This document shows, piece after piece, positions 1-8,572 of a DNA stretch of 64,000 nt (within the stretch, counting starts at the first letter, position 1; every line of letters starts with the position of its first letter). The stretch covers positions 1-64,000 of the forward strand of contig JBIQJI010000024.1 in assembly GCA_044507605.1 (NCBI GenBank), in the 5' to 3' direction. The notes below the pieces were generated by a model, which worked only from the letters and a program-made list of their open reading frames with translations, ran no database searches and was not told the origin of the DNA. Both the position numbers and the translations under genes were made by a program. The stretch is from Thermopolyspora sp044507605 (lineage in GTDB: Bacteria; Actinomycetota; Actinomycetes; Streptosporangiales; Streptosporangiaceae).

Positions 1-2
1 AC

Positions 3-62
3 TCCGGCGGCGACTACGGCCAGCTGCCCTACCGGCCGGGCCTGCTCACCCTGCAACGCTGA
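3..62 (+). CDS. C-terminal end of a gene that starts before the window
   Basis: An open frame from the window edge ends in TGA at 60-62 and encodes about 19 residues ending in GLLTLQR. It is followed directly by a strong hairpin, which supports it as a real gene end. Too little is visible to assign a function. Confidence 0.5.
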   Translation, partial: SGGDYGQLPYRPGLLTLQR

Positions 63-94
63 CGGCCGGACACGGATAACCGGCTCTGCCGTCC

Positions 95-132
95 GGTTCG
101 GTTCCCGGCGCGAAACCGCCGGGAACCGAACC
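95..132. terminator. Strong intrinsic-type hairpin
   Basis: A perfect 16-bp inverted repeat (95-110 with 117-132) is separated by a 6-base loop, CGAAAC. It lies just after the stop at 62 and before the end of the minus-strand mannanase gene at 295. It is probably a bidirectional terminator between these convergent genes. There is no U-run, as is common in high-GC actinomycetes. Confidence 0.75.
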
Positions 133-294
133 CGTCCCGCCCGCCCCGCCGACCACGCCGACGAAGGGGGCCCGATGTCACTTGGGCCGCACGGTTCATC
201 GACCTGGCGGGGGCGGGCGGGCCGGACCTCGCCCCCCACGATGGCCGAGGGGGACGAGGCGGACGAGATGGTTCGGATCAGAACCGCCGAGACG

Positions 295-1743
295 TCACGG
301 GCTGCTGCAGGTGATCGTGGGCGACGCCGGCGATCCGCTGCCGAGGAACCCGAACGTGACGGAGGCGTTCGCGCCCAGCGAGCCGTTCCAGCTCATGTTC
401 CGCACCGTCACCTCGGAGCCGCTGACGCTCAGGACGCCGTTCCACAGCTGACTGATCGTCTGCCCGCTCGCCAGGGTCCAGCGTGCCGTCCAGCCGTTGA
501 TGGCGGCGTCGCCGGCGCGCACGGTCACCTCGCCCTGGAACCCGCCGGGCCAGGAGTTGATCGTCTGGTACGTGGCCGAGCACGCGCCGCCGCCCTGCGT
601 CGGGGTCACGGTGGGCGTGACCGTCGGCGTCACGGTCGGGGTCACCGTCGGCGTGACCGTCGGCGTGACCGTCGGGGTCACGGTCGGCGTGGCCGACGCC
701 GTTCCCTTGTACTCATCGGCCACCTTCGCCAGGTCCGTCCCCGTCCCCCTCATGTAGGTCTCGTTGACCCACGACGTGAAAGCGGACTGCACGGCCGACG
801 ACGAGGTGCCCGACCACCGCTCCTCCTTGTCCTGGTCGAAGTACACGATGTGCTTCAGGTCCGGGTAGCGGCCCGACCGCAGGGTGGCCGACATGTCGTT
901 GATCCACTGGGCCTTGTTGCCGCCGTCCTCGCTGGAGGCGGTCTCGCCGATCATCACCGGGCGCTTCGGGGCGATGGAGCGTGCCTTGGCGTAGGAGCTG
1001 GCGAACATCGAGTCGAAGCTCGTCCAGTAGTTCCCGCTCGGGTCCCAGGACGGGCCGTACCCCCAGTTGTAGCCGTCGATGCCGACCCAGTCGACGTAGT
1101 CGTCGCCGGGGTAGGACCGCGCGGGGTCGTTGAAGGAGGAGTCGGGGGTGGAGCCGTTGTTGAAGCACCACACCCACTGGACGTTCGTGCCGCCGGCGGC
1201 GACGACCAGGTCGTGCACGTGCCGGTACGCCCTGACGTACAGGCTGGGGTCGCTGCCGTTGTTGGCGATGCCCCAGGGGTACCAGTTGCCGTTGAACTCG
1301 TGCCCCCAGCGGACCATGATCGGCGCACCGACCGATGCGAACTCCGCGCCGCGGGCCCTGATGTAGGAGTCCCACCTGCCGTCGACGATGTCCTGCAGGT
1401 GGATCTGGCCGGAGTCGTTCACGCCGAGAGACGGGTCCCAGGGCTCCCACGTGTAGTGGGCCATGACGCCCTGGTTCCACAGGGCCTGGGCCGCCGACAC
1501 GTTGAAGGCGTTGCCGGAGGCCCAGTTGTCGAACCATTCGACACCGGCCGGGGTGACGCCGTACCGGCTGACGGTCCCGGACAGGATCTGGGTGGGGCTC
1601 GCCTCGCGGAACACCCCGAGGTACTTGGTCGAGGCGTCCGCGGCGGCGGACCGGGTGGGAATGGTGAGCGCCGCGCAGATCAACAGACCTGCGACGACGA
1701 TGACGGCGGTTCGGAGGCGCCCGAACCCGATCCGTTGGTGCAT
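295..1743 (-). CDS. Secreted GH26 beta-mannanase with a CBM2 cellulose-binding module
   Basis: This 482-residue secreted glycoside hydrolase probably cleaves beta-1,4-mannan. Residues 1-35 form a signal peptide with a hydrophobic core and a final SAAA. The GH26 domain spans about 40-340. RWGHEFNGNWYPW carries the likely acid/base Glu149, and IGETAS carries the likely nucleophile Glu267. A TPTV-repeat linker (about 352-382) leads to a C-terminal CBM2 domain that begins with ACSATY and is rich in Trp and Gly. The ATG at 1743 follows a GGAGGG ribosome site. A LacI regulator and an arabinofuranosidase nearby fit a hemicellulose-degradation role. The exact mannan substrate is inferred from the family. 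Confidence 0.9.
   Translation of the reverse strand: MHQRIGFGRLRTAVIVVAGLLICAALTIPTRSAAADASTKYLGVFREASPTQILSGTVSRYGVTPAGVEWFDNWASGNAFNVSAAQALWNQGVMAHYTWEPWDPSLGVNDSGQIHLQDIVDGRWDSYIRARGAEFASVGAPIMVRWGHEFNGNWYPWGIANNGSDPSLYVRAYRHVHDLVVAAGGTNVQWVWCFNNGSTPDSSFNDPARSYPGDDYVDWVGIDGYNWGYGPSWDPSGNYWTSFDSMFASSYAKARSIAPKRPVMIGETASSEDGGNKAQWINDMSATLRSGRYPDLKHIVYFDQDKEERWSGTSSSAVQSAFTSWVNETYMRGTGTDLAKVADEYKGTASATPTVTPTVTPTVTPTVTPTVTPTVTPTVTPTQGGGACSATYQTINSWPGGFQGEVTVRAGDAAINGWTARWTLASGQTISQLWNGVLSVSGSEVTVRNMSWNGSLGANASVTFGFLGSGSPASPTITCSSP
601..684. repeat. 12-bp tandem repeat coding for a TPTV linker
   Basis: Seven 12-bp units alternate between CGGGGTCACGGT and CGGCGTGACCGT variants, followed by one degenerate unit. 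They lie inside the mannanase gene and encode the Thr-Pro-Thr-Val linker on the minus strand. Copy number may vary between strains by slippage without breaking the frame. Confidence 0.85.
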
Positions 1744-2218
1744 ATGCCCTCCATAGGTTGCCGCGATCCGATCGGGTCACGTGGAGATCCGGGCGACCGG
1801 GTCCATGGGCCGGCGCCGCTCGCGTCGGCGCTCGTCGGTTGTTCGCCATCGACCCTTGGGCCGCTCGGGGCGAGTTACGTGCCACATGGTGAAACGGGTT
1901 CTCAACGGCGCACACCTCTGGCCGATGTTTATGCGTGTTTCCGCAGGTCAATACGGATATCGAAATGAATGCTTCTGAAAGATTCACGAAATACTCGTAA
2001 TCGTCGCCGGTCGTCGCCTCACGGTTTTTCGCGGCGCCGTCCGGGTCGCTTGCCGGCACCGGACAAGGGACATTTCTCGCCGGCCCGCCCTGGCGGATGC
2101 ACAAAGGCGGGGGGCGGCGCGCCGGCCGCGCCCCTGGTCGAGATCCAGCGAACGGGCCCGTGGTGACGGCCGGGAGCGGGTCCGCGGTGGCCCGTCGGGC
2201 GGGCGGGTGCCGGAGGGC
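1744..2218. other. Intergenic region upstream of the mannanase gene
   Basis: This 475-bp stretch separates the mannanase start from the end of the LacI gene. Its middle part (about 1920-2000) is clearly more AT-rich than its surroundings and probably holds the mannanase promoter on the minus strand, including a TTGACC-like element near 1945-1950. An imperfect palindrome lies at 1966-1986 (annotated separately). The remainder shows no convincing gene on either strand. Confidence 0.5.
1966..1986. promoter_or_regulatory. Candidate operator palindrome upstream of mannanase
   Basis: The 21-bp imperfect palindrome has TGAAT and ATTCA outer arms and a TTC-N-GAA core, with 16 of 21 positions symmetric. 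It sits in an AT-rich segment about 220 bp before the mannanase start. It could bind a sugar-responsive regulator, but it does not have the CG-centred form usual for LacI proteins, so the neighbouring LacI protein is not an obvious partner. Confidence 0.35.
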
Positions 2219-3259
2219 TCAGCCGAGCGGGGCGGTGCTGGAGCGCACCTCCAGGCGCGTCGCCAGCTCCACCCGGTCCTCCACCGGGGCCCGGCGGGAG
2301 GCCAGGGCCAGCACCATCTCGGCGGCGACGGTGCCCATCTTCCGCAAGGGCTGGCGCACGGTGGTCATCGGCGGGTCCGCCCACTGCGCGAGCGGCAGGT
2401 CGTCGAACCCGACGACGCTCAGGTCCTCGGGCACGCGCAGCCCGGCCCGGTGGGCGGCCTGGTAGACGCCGAGGGCCTGCAGATCGTTGGCGGCGAAGAT
2501 CGCGGTCGGCGGATCGGGCAGCGCCAGCAGCTCCTGGGCGTGGGTGCGGCCGCCCTCCACGTACAGCGGGCCGGTGCGCACCAGGCCGGGATCCACCGGG
2601 ACTCCGGCCGAGTCGAGGGCGGCCCGATAGCCGTCGAGGCGGGCCCGGCAGCACATCAGCGTGACCGGCCCGGTGATCACGGCGATCCTGCGGTGGCCCA
2701 GCTCCAGCAGGTGGCGGGTCGCGGCCAGGCCGCCGGTCCAGTTCGTGGCCCCCACCGAGGGGACGTCGTGGCCGGGCTCGCCGCGCGGGTCCAGGGCCAC
2801 CAGCGGGATGGCCCGGCTGGCCAGCCGGGCCCGCTGGCGTTCGCCGAGGTCGGCCGAGACCGCGATCACCCCGGCCGGGCGGCGGGCCAGCACCTGGTCG
2901 ATCCAGCCCGCGTGCGGGGAGTGCCGGCCGCGCATGTCGGTCAGCCCGAGCACCATGCCGCAGTCCTGGACGACCTCGTCCATGCCCCTGATCAGCTCCA
3001 GCGCCCACAGGCTGTCCAGGGACTCGAAGACGACCTCCACCACCGCGCTGGACTCGACGGTGTCGGGGCGGCGCCGCCAGCCGTGCTCCCGGACCAGCTC
3101 CTCGACCCTGCGGCGGGTGCCGGCCGCCACACCGGGATGACCGTTGATCACCTTGGAGACGGTGGGGGCGGACACGCCGGCCAGCTTCGCGATGTGCGCC
3201 AGCGTGACCACCGGGCGGGGCCGCGGCTCCTCGTAGGGGTCCTGGGGGGTAGCGGTCAC
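2219..3259 (-). CDS. LacI-family transcriptional regulator
   Basis: This 346-residue protein is a sugar-responsive DNA-binding repressor. An N-terminal LacI helix-turn-helix (about 18-40, VTLAHIAKLAGVSAPTVSKV) is followed by a hinge and a periplasmic-binding-like effector domain. Family hallmarks include AIFAANDLQALGVYQAAHRAGLRVPEDLSVVGFDD. GTG at 3259 is the predicted start, with a weak ribosome site. It lies between the mannanase and arabinofuranosidase genes and probably controls one or both. A CG-centred LacI-type operator occurs before the arabinofuranosidase gene (5339-5352). The effector sugar is unknown. Confidence 0.88.
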   Translation of the reverse strand: MTATPQDPYEEPRPRPVVTLAHIAKLAGVSAPTVSKVINGHPGVAAGTRRRVEELVREHGWRRRPDTVESSAVVEVVFESLDSLWALELIRGMDEVVQDCGMVLGLTDMRGRHSPHAGWIDQVLARRPAGVIAVSADLGERQRARLASRAIPLVALDPRGEPGHDVPSVGATNWTGGLAATRHLLELGHRRIAVITGPVTLMCCRARLDGYRAALDSAGVPVDPGLVRTGPLYVEGGRTHAQELLALPDPPTAIFAANDLQALGVYQAAHRAGLRVPEDLSVVGFDDLPLAQWADPPMTTVRQPLRKMGTVAAEMVLALASRRAPVEDRVELATRLEVRSSTAPLG

Positions 3260-3268
3260 AGCGCGATT

Positions 3269-3880
3269 CTACGAAGCGGGGCCGCCCGGGCGGGGTGCCG
3301 AGGACGCGGCGCCGTCACCGCCTTCGCGCTGGTGGCCCCGGCGGGCGTCGCGGTCGAAGATGCCCAGGATCTCGCACGGCCCGCCCACGGCGCCGATCGC
3401 GTGCGGCATCATCGTGGGGAACTCGGCGGCCTGGTCGGTCTCGACGCGCAGCCGGCGGTGGCCGAGCAGGAGCAGCGCCGTTCCCGAAAGCACGACGAGC
3501 CATTCGCGGCCCTGATGGGCCCGCATGCGGGCGGGGTCGTCCGGCGGCGGCCCGGTCAGCCGCTGCCGCACGACGGTCATGCCCGGGTCGCTCCGCACCG
3601 GCCAGCGCAGCATGCCGCGCGCGGCGTCGACCACCGGGGTGATGATCACGTCGTCGGCGGCGGACTCCACGAGCTGATCCAGCGTGGTGCCCAGTGCGCG
3701 GGCGATGGCGACCAGCTGGTCCAGGGCGAGGCGTCGCCGGCCGTTCTCGATGCGGCTGAGCGACGACTGGCTGAGCCGCGCGCGGGCGGCCAGCTCCTCC
3801 AGCGACCAGCCCTGGGCGACCCGCAGTGCGCGGATCCGCTTGCGTATGAGGCCCTCCAAATCGCCATCTTCTTGCGTCAT
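3269..3880 (-). CDS. XRE-family regulator with C-terminal cupin sensor
   Basis: This protein has 203 residues, or 206 if the ATG at 3889 is used. The N-terminal XRE helix-turn-helix (about 12-65) contains WSLEELAARARLSQSSLSRIENGRR. A small cupin domain follows (about 95-180) with HQGREWLVVLSG and FPTMMPHAIGAVGG, the layout of SutR/PuuR-like regulators. It is transcribed away from the flavoprotein gene at 4058, across an 8-bp tandem repeat, so it probably controls that gene and itself. No clear ribosome site precedes either start, suggesting a leaderless message. A longer in-frame extension further upstream runs through the repeat and the flavoprotein gene and is spurious. Confidence 0.85.
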   Translation of the reverse strand: MTQEDGDLEGLIRKRIRALRVAQGWSLEELAARARLSQSSLSRIENGRRRLALDQLVAIARALGTTLDQLVESAADDVIITPVVDAARGMLRWPVRSDPGMTVVRQRLTGPPPDDPARMRAHQGREWLVVLSGTALLLLGHRRLRVETDQAAEFPTMMPHAIGAVGGPCEILGIFDRDARRGHQREGGDGAASSAPRPGGPAS

Positions 3881-3967
3881 AGGCAACATTCTATGCGTTA
3901 CCGGCAATGTCGCGGTTAGCGTCGGAGACGACCGGTCCGGAGGGTCCGGACCTCGCTCGAGGCCACG

Positions 3968-4039
3968 CGGACACGCGGACACGAGGACACGAGAACACGA
4001 GGACACGAGGACACGAGAACACGAGGACACGAGGACACG
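3968..4039. repeat. Nine-copy 8-bp tandem repeat in a divergent promoter region
   Basis: Nine consecutive 8-bp units of AGGACACG (first two CGGACACG, fourth and seventh AGAACACG) run without interruption and end in AGGAAAGG, which forms the ribosome site of the gene at 4058. The AGA variants are three units apart, giving a 24-bp higher-order period that suggests expansion by duplication of three-unit blocks. The repeat is between the XRE-cupin gene and the flavoprotein gene. Confidence 0.9.
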
Positions 4040-4057
4040 AGGAAAGGATGAGCGCAC

Positions 4058-5068
4058 ATGGCCGCGACGACGTCCACCGGCCCCGGCGACACGCTGACTC
4101 GCGAAACCGTCGACACGGTGGTGATCGGCGGAGGCGCGGCGGGGCTGAACGGCGCGCTGATGCTCGCCCGCTCCCGCCGCTCGGTGATCGTGATCGACGG
4201 CGGCGCCCCCCGCAACGCACCGGCGGCCGCCATGCACGGCTTCATCGTCCTGGACGGCACCCCGCCCGCCGAGATCCTCCAGCGGGCCCGGGAGCAGGTG
4301 CGCCACTACGGCGGCCGCATCGTCCACGGCCAGGTCACCTCGGCGGAGCCCGCGCCCGCGCCGGCCGGCGGCGACCCGCGTTTCACCGTCGCCCTGGCCG
4401 ACGGCCGCGCCGTGACGGCCCGCCGGGTGCTGGTCGCCACCGGCGTGCGGGACGTGCTGCCCGAGATTCCCGGGCTCGCCCGGCACTGGGGACACACCGT
4501 GGTGCACTGCCCGTACTGCCACGGCTGGGAGGTGCGCGACGAGCCCATCGGCGTCATCGCCACCGGCCCCGCCTCCCTCCACCAGGCCCTGCTGTTCCGC
4601 CAGCTCACCGGCGACCTGATCTACTTCGCCCACGAGACGCAGGTGGACGACGCCACCCGCGCGCGCTTCGCCGCCCGTGACATCCGCGTCGTCGACACCC
4701 CCGTGCGGGAGGTCGTCACCGACGACGACCGCCTCGCGGGCGTGCGCCTGACCGACGGCACCGTCGTGGCCCGCCGCGTGCTCGCCGTCGCCACGCGCAT
4801 GGAGGCACGCGCCGAGGGCCTGGACGGCCTGAAGCTGCCGATGGAGGACCTGCCCAACGGCCTGGGGAGCCGCTTCGTCTCCGGCACGGCCGGCAGCACC
4901 GGCGTACCGGGGGTCTGGGTGGCCGGCAACGCCACCGACCCCACCGCCCAGGTCGGCGCCTCCGCCGCGGCCGGCGCCCTCGCCGGCGCCCACATCAACG
5001 CCGAGCTGGCCACCGCCGACACCGACGCGGCGCTCGCCGCCGCGTCGGCGTCGAGCACGGCGAGGTGA
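4058..5068 (+). CDS. Thioredoxin-reductase-like FAD/NAD(P) flavoprotein
   Basis: This 336-residue cytoplasmic flavoprotein has an N-terminal FAD-binding GGGAAGLNGALMLARS motif, a redox CPYCHG motif in the middle domain, and a C-terminal FAD contact (GVWVAGNATDPTAQVGASAAAG). This matches the thioredoxin reductase-like branch of class II pyridine nucleotide-disulfide oxidoreductases. It is not next to a thioredoxin gene, so the electron acceptor is unknown. GGAAAGGA at 4041-4048 serves ATG 4058. The divergent XRE-cupin regulator is the likely controller. Confidence 0.87.
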   Translation: MAATTSTGPGDTLTRETVDTVVIGGGAAGLNGALMLARSRRSVIVIDGGAPRNAPAAAMHGFIVLDGTPPAEILQRAREQVRHYGGRIVHGQVTSAEPAPAPAGGDPRFTVALADGRAVTARRVLVATGVRDVLPEIPGLARHWGHTVVHCPYCHGWEVRDEPIGVIATGPASLHQALLFRQLTGDLIYFAHETQVDDATRARFAARDIRVVDTPVREVVTDDDRLAGVRLTDGTVVARRVLAVATRMEARAEGLDGLKLPMEDLPNGLGSRFVSGTAGSTGVPGVWVAGNATDPTAQVGASAAAGALAGAHINAELATADTDAALAAASASSTAR

Positions 5069-5419
5069 CGGATCCGCCGTGCGTCCGCGCAAGGTCCGGC
5101 AGGTGGCGAAGGAAGGCACCGCCGGACCTCGCGGGCTCCGCGGACCCCGGCGGGCCCCGTGAAAGTTTCATGACGGCTCATCGCATCGGGGCGATCGTGG
5201 CCCGGTAAGAGCCCAGGCGGCGCGTAGACGGCGCCCGAACGTCCGGAAGATTCGATCGGCGTTCTTGACGGCGGGGCCCGCATTGCGTTGACTGCACACT
5301 ACCGCCAACATCGAATCGGTTCGAGAAACGGCGTCGGATGTTAACGCTAACACAAGCCTGGCCAGGCCCGACGTGTCGGCGTCGCACGCACACGACTCAC
5401 TGATCGAGAGAAGAAGACC
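5069..5419. other. Promoter region of the arabinofuranosidase gene
   Basis: This 351-bp non-coding stretch contains a TTGACT (5288-5293) and TCGAAT (5311-5316) pair with a 17-bp spacer, a plausible sigma-70-like promoter. A LacI-type operator lies about 25 bp downstream, at 5339-5352. The first 200 bases hold no recognisable gene. Confidence 0.5.
5339..5352. promoter_or_regulatory. LacI-type operator
   Basis: TGTTAACGCTAACA is a 14-bp palindrome (one mismatched pair) with the central CG typical of LacI/GalR-family operators. It lies between the predicted promoter (5288-5316) and the ATG at 5420, a position suited to repression by roadblock. The LacI regulator at 2219-3259 is the nearest candidate to bind it. 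Confidence 0.7.
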
Positions 5420-6877
5420 ATGAAATTTAACGGGAGCCTGAAAAGGGCGCTCGCGGCCGGGGCGAGCACGGTGATCGCCGCCGCCTGCCTGACCGGGGGC
5501 GGCACGGCCCGGGCCGCGACCTCGCAGCCGTGTGACATCTACGCCGCGGGCGGGACGCCGTGCGTCGCGGCGCACAGCACGACCCGTGCGCTGTACGGCG
5601 CCTACGACGGCCCGCTCTACCAGGTCAGGCGCTCCTCGGACAACGCCACCCGCGACATCGGCGTGCTGAGCCCCGGCGGGGTCGTCGACGCGGCCGCGCA
5701 GGACTCGTTCTGCGCCGGCACCTCCTGCGTCATCACGATCATCTATGACCAGTCGGGTCGCGACAACCGCCTCACCCAGGCACCGCCCGGCTACTGGAAA
5801 GGCCCCGCCCCCGGCGGATGGGACAACCTCGCCGACGCGAAGGCGGCCCCGATCACCATCGGCGGCCACAAGGCGTACGGGGTCCGCATCGAGCCCGGAA
5901 CCGGCTACCGGAACAACAACACCAACGGCGTGGCGACCGGCGACCAGCCCGAAGGCATCTACGCCGTCGTCGACGGCACGCACTACAACGAGTGGTGCTG
6001 CTTCGACTACGGCAACGCGCAGACCGACGGCCAGGCCGACTCCCCCGCCATCATGGAGACCGTCTACTTCGGCGCCGACAGGCAGTGGGGCTACGGATCC
6101 GGCTCCGGCCCCTGGATCATGGCCGACCTGGAGTGGGGGCTCTTCTCCGGCGTGAACGCGGGCTACAACGACCTCGCGCCGATCCACCACCGGTTCGTCA
6201 CCGCCATGGTCAAGGGCGAGCCGAACCACTGGGCGATCCGAGGCGGGGACGCCCAGTCGGGCGGTCTGACGAACTACTTCGACGGACGGCGCCCCGACGG
6301 CTACAACCCGATGAAGAAGGAAGGCGCCATCCTGCTCGGCATCGGCGGTGACAACAGCGTCTCCGGTCGCGGCACCTTCTTCGAGGGCGTGCTGACCTCC
6401 GGCTATCCGAGCGCCGCCACCGAGGACGCCGTACAGGCCAACATCACCGCCGCCGGCTACGCCCCGGCGGACGGCGGCGGCTCGCAGGAGGGCGTCCAGA
6501 TCGTGGGCGCCCAGTCGGGCCGATGCGTCGACGTCACGGGCGTCTCGCACACCAACGGCACCGCGGTGGAGCTGTGGGACTGCAACGGCCAGGACAACCA
6601 GAGCTGGACCTACACCTCCGGCAAGGAGCTCAAGGTCTACGGCGACAAGTGCCTCGACGCCTACGGACAAGGCACCTCCAACGGCACCCAGGTGATCATC
6701 TGGGACTGCAACGGCCAAGCCAACCAGCAGTGGAACATCAACTCAGACGGCACCATCACCGGCGTGCAGTCCGGGCTGTGCCTGGATGCCTACGAGCAGG
6801 GCACGGCCAACGGCACCGAACTCATTCTGTGGTCCTGCAACGGCCAAGCCAACCAGCAGTGGGCCCTGCACAGTTGA
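5420..6877 (+). CDS. Secreted GH54-type alpha-L-arabinofuranosidase with ricin-type lectin domain
   Basis: This 485-residue secreted enzyme probably removes arabinose side chains from arabinoxylan or arabinan. Residues 1-33 are a signal peptide ending ARAA. The catalytic domain (about 36-350) matches the GH54 AbfB family: CDIYAAGGTPCVAAHSTTRA at its start, a vicinal Cys193-Cys194, likely nucleophile Glu238 in WIMADLEWGLFSG, and likely acid/base Asp311 in LGIGGDNS. Instead of the fungal CBM42, it carries a ricin-type beta-trefoil (CBM13, about 359-485) with QxW repeats (NQSW, NQQW, NQQW). A LacI-type operator precedes it. Confidence 0.9.
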   Translation: MKFNGSLKRALAAGASTVIAAACLTGGGTARAATSQPCDIYAAGGTPCVAAHSTTRALYGAYDGPLYQVRRSSDNATRDIGVLSPGGVVDAAAQDSFCAGTSCVITIIYDQSGRDNRLTQAPPGYWKGPAPGGWDNLADAKAAPITIGGHKAYGVRIEPGTGYRNNNTNGVATGDQPEGIYAVVDGTHYNEWCCFDYGNAQTDGQADSPAIMETVYFGADRQWGYGSGSGPWIMADLEWGLFSGVNAGYNDLAPIHHRFVTAMVKGEPNHWAIRGGDAQSGGLTNYFDGRRPDGYNPMKKEGAILLGIGGDNSVSGRGTFFEGVLTSGYPSAATEDAVQANITAAGYAPADGGGSQEGVQIVGAQSGRCVDVTGVSHTNGTAVELWDCNGQDNQSWTYTSGKELKVYGDKCLDAYGQGTSNGTQVIIWDCNGQANQQWNINSDGTITGVQSGLCLDAYEQGTANGTELILWSCNGQANQQWALHS

Positions 6878-7284
6878 TGGCGATGATGCCGACGATCTGA
6901 TCACGGCGATCCGGTTCGGCGCGTAAGGGTGCTCGGGTGACCCACGGGGGACGTCCGGACACCAGGAGACGGCGCACCGAACCCGAACCGGCTCCACCGG
7001 GTGGATCTCCACGAACGGCCGGCGCCGGCGGATCAGGGAGCGGGGCCAGGCCGGCCAGGTCTGGTGGGACGACCCCTGCCGCCGGCGCTCGGCGTTTCCG
7101 GGACGTGTTCCCGGGTCATGAGGTCCGGCCCGTGGCGCCGCGCCGTCGAAGACGAGCCCGAGGATCCGCCGGGCGGCCCCCGCGGGGGTCGAGGCGGCCA
7201 CCCGCCATGCCCCGGGTACCCGGCCCGTCCCCGAACGGTAGATCTCCTACGATGTAGGCCGGATCGTCGGAGAGTGCGAAGGAC
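6878..7284. other. Intergenic stretch without a recognised gene
   Basis: These 407 bases lie between the arabinofuranosidase stop and the next flavoprotein start. Open frames here are arginine-rich and proline-rich shadow-type frames with no family features. A promoter for the gene at 7285 is likely in the last 60 bases. Nothing else is evident. Confidence 0.4.
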
Positions 7285-8457
7285 ATGGTCGTGGCACGTG
7301 AGGTCATCATCGTCGGTGCGGGCATCGTCGGCGTCTCACTCGCCCACGCCCTGGCGGCCCGTGGCGTCGAGGTCACGATCCTCGACCGTGACCTGGGCGA
7401 GCCGCGGGGATCGACCGCGTACGCCCCCGGCTTCGTCGGCCTGTACAACGATGCGCCGATCCTGACCCGGTTGGCGCGCGACTCGGCGGCGATCTACGAC
7501 GCGGCCGGCGGTGGCTTCCGCCGCTCCGGCGGGCTGGAGCTGGCAACGTCCGACGCCGGGGCCGCCGAGGTCGAACGCCGCGTCGGCGCCGCCCGCGCGG
7601 CAGGACTCCCGGCGAAGCTGCTGGCCCCGGCGGACATTCCCGCCGCGGTCGCCTCGTTCGCGGACACCGAGCGGGTGACGCTCGCCGGTCACTTCCTCGA
7701 CGACGGATCGGCCGACGTCGGGCCCCTGATCCGTGCCCTGCGGGCGGAGGCGACCGCACGAGGCGCCCGGCTGCTGGCCGATCGGGAGGTCACGGGCATC
7801 GAACAGCACGGGCGGAGGGCGACCGTGCGCACGGCGTCCGGGGAGCGTCTCACCGCCGACGACGTCGTCCTCGCCGGCGGCGTGTGGGGCCCGTCCCTGA
7901 CCGCGCCCACGGGCCTGGACCTGCCGCTGTTCCCCGTCGCGCACCCCTACGTCTACGGCGGCCCGGCCGCGACCTGGCACGCCGGCCCGTTCGTGCGGTG
8001 GCCCGAGCACCACGTCTACGCGCGTGTCCACGGCGACCGCCTGGGCATCGGCAGCTACGACCACCGCCCGATTCCCGTCGGACAGGACGAACTGGCCGAC
8101 GGCGCGAGGCTGGCCTGGCGCGAGGACTTCGACCCGGTCATCGCATCGGCTCGGCGACTCCTGCGCCCCGAAGCCCGATTCACCCCCGAACGGCACATCA
8201 ACGGCATCTTCGCGATGACCCCCGACAACCTTCCCTTCCTCGGCCGCCACCCCGAGATGGAAAACGTCCGGATCGCGCAGGCCCTCTGGATCACCCACGC
8301 CGCGGGCGCCACCCGCATGCTCGCCGACGCCATGCTCGACGGCGGCGACCTCCCCCGCGAACTCGACCCGACGAGATTCGCCGGCGCCGACCCCACCGCC
8401 CTGCGCGAAAACGCCCTGCGCCTCTACCGCGACATCTACGCCAACGACGCCGCCTGA
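7285..8457 (+). CDS. DAO-family FAD-dependent amine/amino-acid oxidoreductase
   Basis: This 390-residue protein is of the D-amino-acid oxidase / sarcosine-dimethylglycine oxidoreductase fold. An N-terminal Rossmann FAD motif (VIIVGAGIVGVSLAHAL) is followed by YAPGFVGLYND, reminiscent of the flavin-attachment segment of dimethylglycine and sarcosine dehydrogenases. The C-terminal part has TPDNLPFLGRHPEMENVRIA and a final flavin-contact segment (WITHAAGATRML). It lacks the folate-binding GcvT-like domain of full-length dimethylglycine dehydrogenases. The substrate is probably a secondary or tertiary amine, but this is inference. It stands alone with a short GAAGGA ribosome site. Confidence 0.82.
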   Translation: MVVAREVIIVGAGIVGVSLAHALAARGVEVTILDRDLGEPRGSTAYAPGFVGLYNDAPILTRLARDSAAIYDAAGGGFRRSGGLELATSDAGAAEVERRVGAARAAGLPAKLLAPADIPAAVASFADTERVTLAGHFLDDGSADVGPLIRALRAEATARGARLLADREVTGIEQHGRRATVRTASGERLTADDVVLAGGVWGPSLTAPTGLDLPLFPVAHPYVYGGPAATWHAGPFVRWPEHHVYARVHGDRLGIGSYDHRPIPVGQDELADGARLAWREDFDPVIASARRLLRPEARFTPERHINGIFAMTPDNLPFLGRHPEMENVRIAQALWITHAAGATRMLADAMLDGGDLPRELDPTRFAGADPTALRENALRLYRDIYANDAA

Positions 8458-8486
8458 CCCCGCCCGGCGAGCCCCGCCCGGCCGGC

Positions 8487-8518
8487 CCCCCGTCATGGTC
8501 GGCCCCCGTCATGGTCGG
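8487..8518. repeat. Two-copy 16-bp direct repeat
   Basis: The unit CCCCCGTCATGGTCGG occurs twice head to tail between the stop at 8457 and the convergent gene end at 8573. It looks like a simple recent duplication in non-coding DNA. Confidence 0.6.
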
Positions 8519-8572
8519 CCTCTCTCGCAGGCCACCTCGCCACTTCGTGCGCGCACGAACCCGGGCGGTGTT

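Noticed and set aside
3968..4039. CRISPR-like or spacer array
   Set aside because: The units are contiguous 8-mers without spacers and no cas genes are near.
3881..5119. Long minus-strand extension of the XRE-cupin gene
   Set aside because: It is antisense to a well-supported flavoprotein gene and crosses the tandem repeat. Domain content starts only at 3880.
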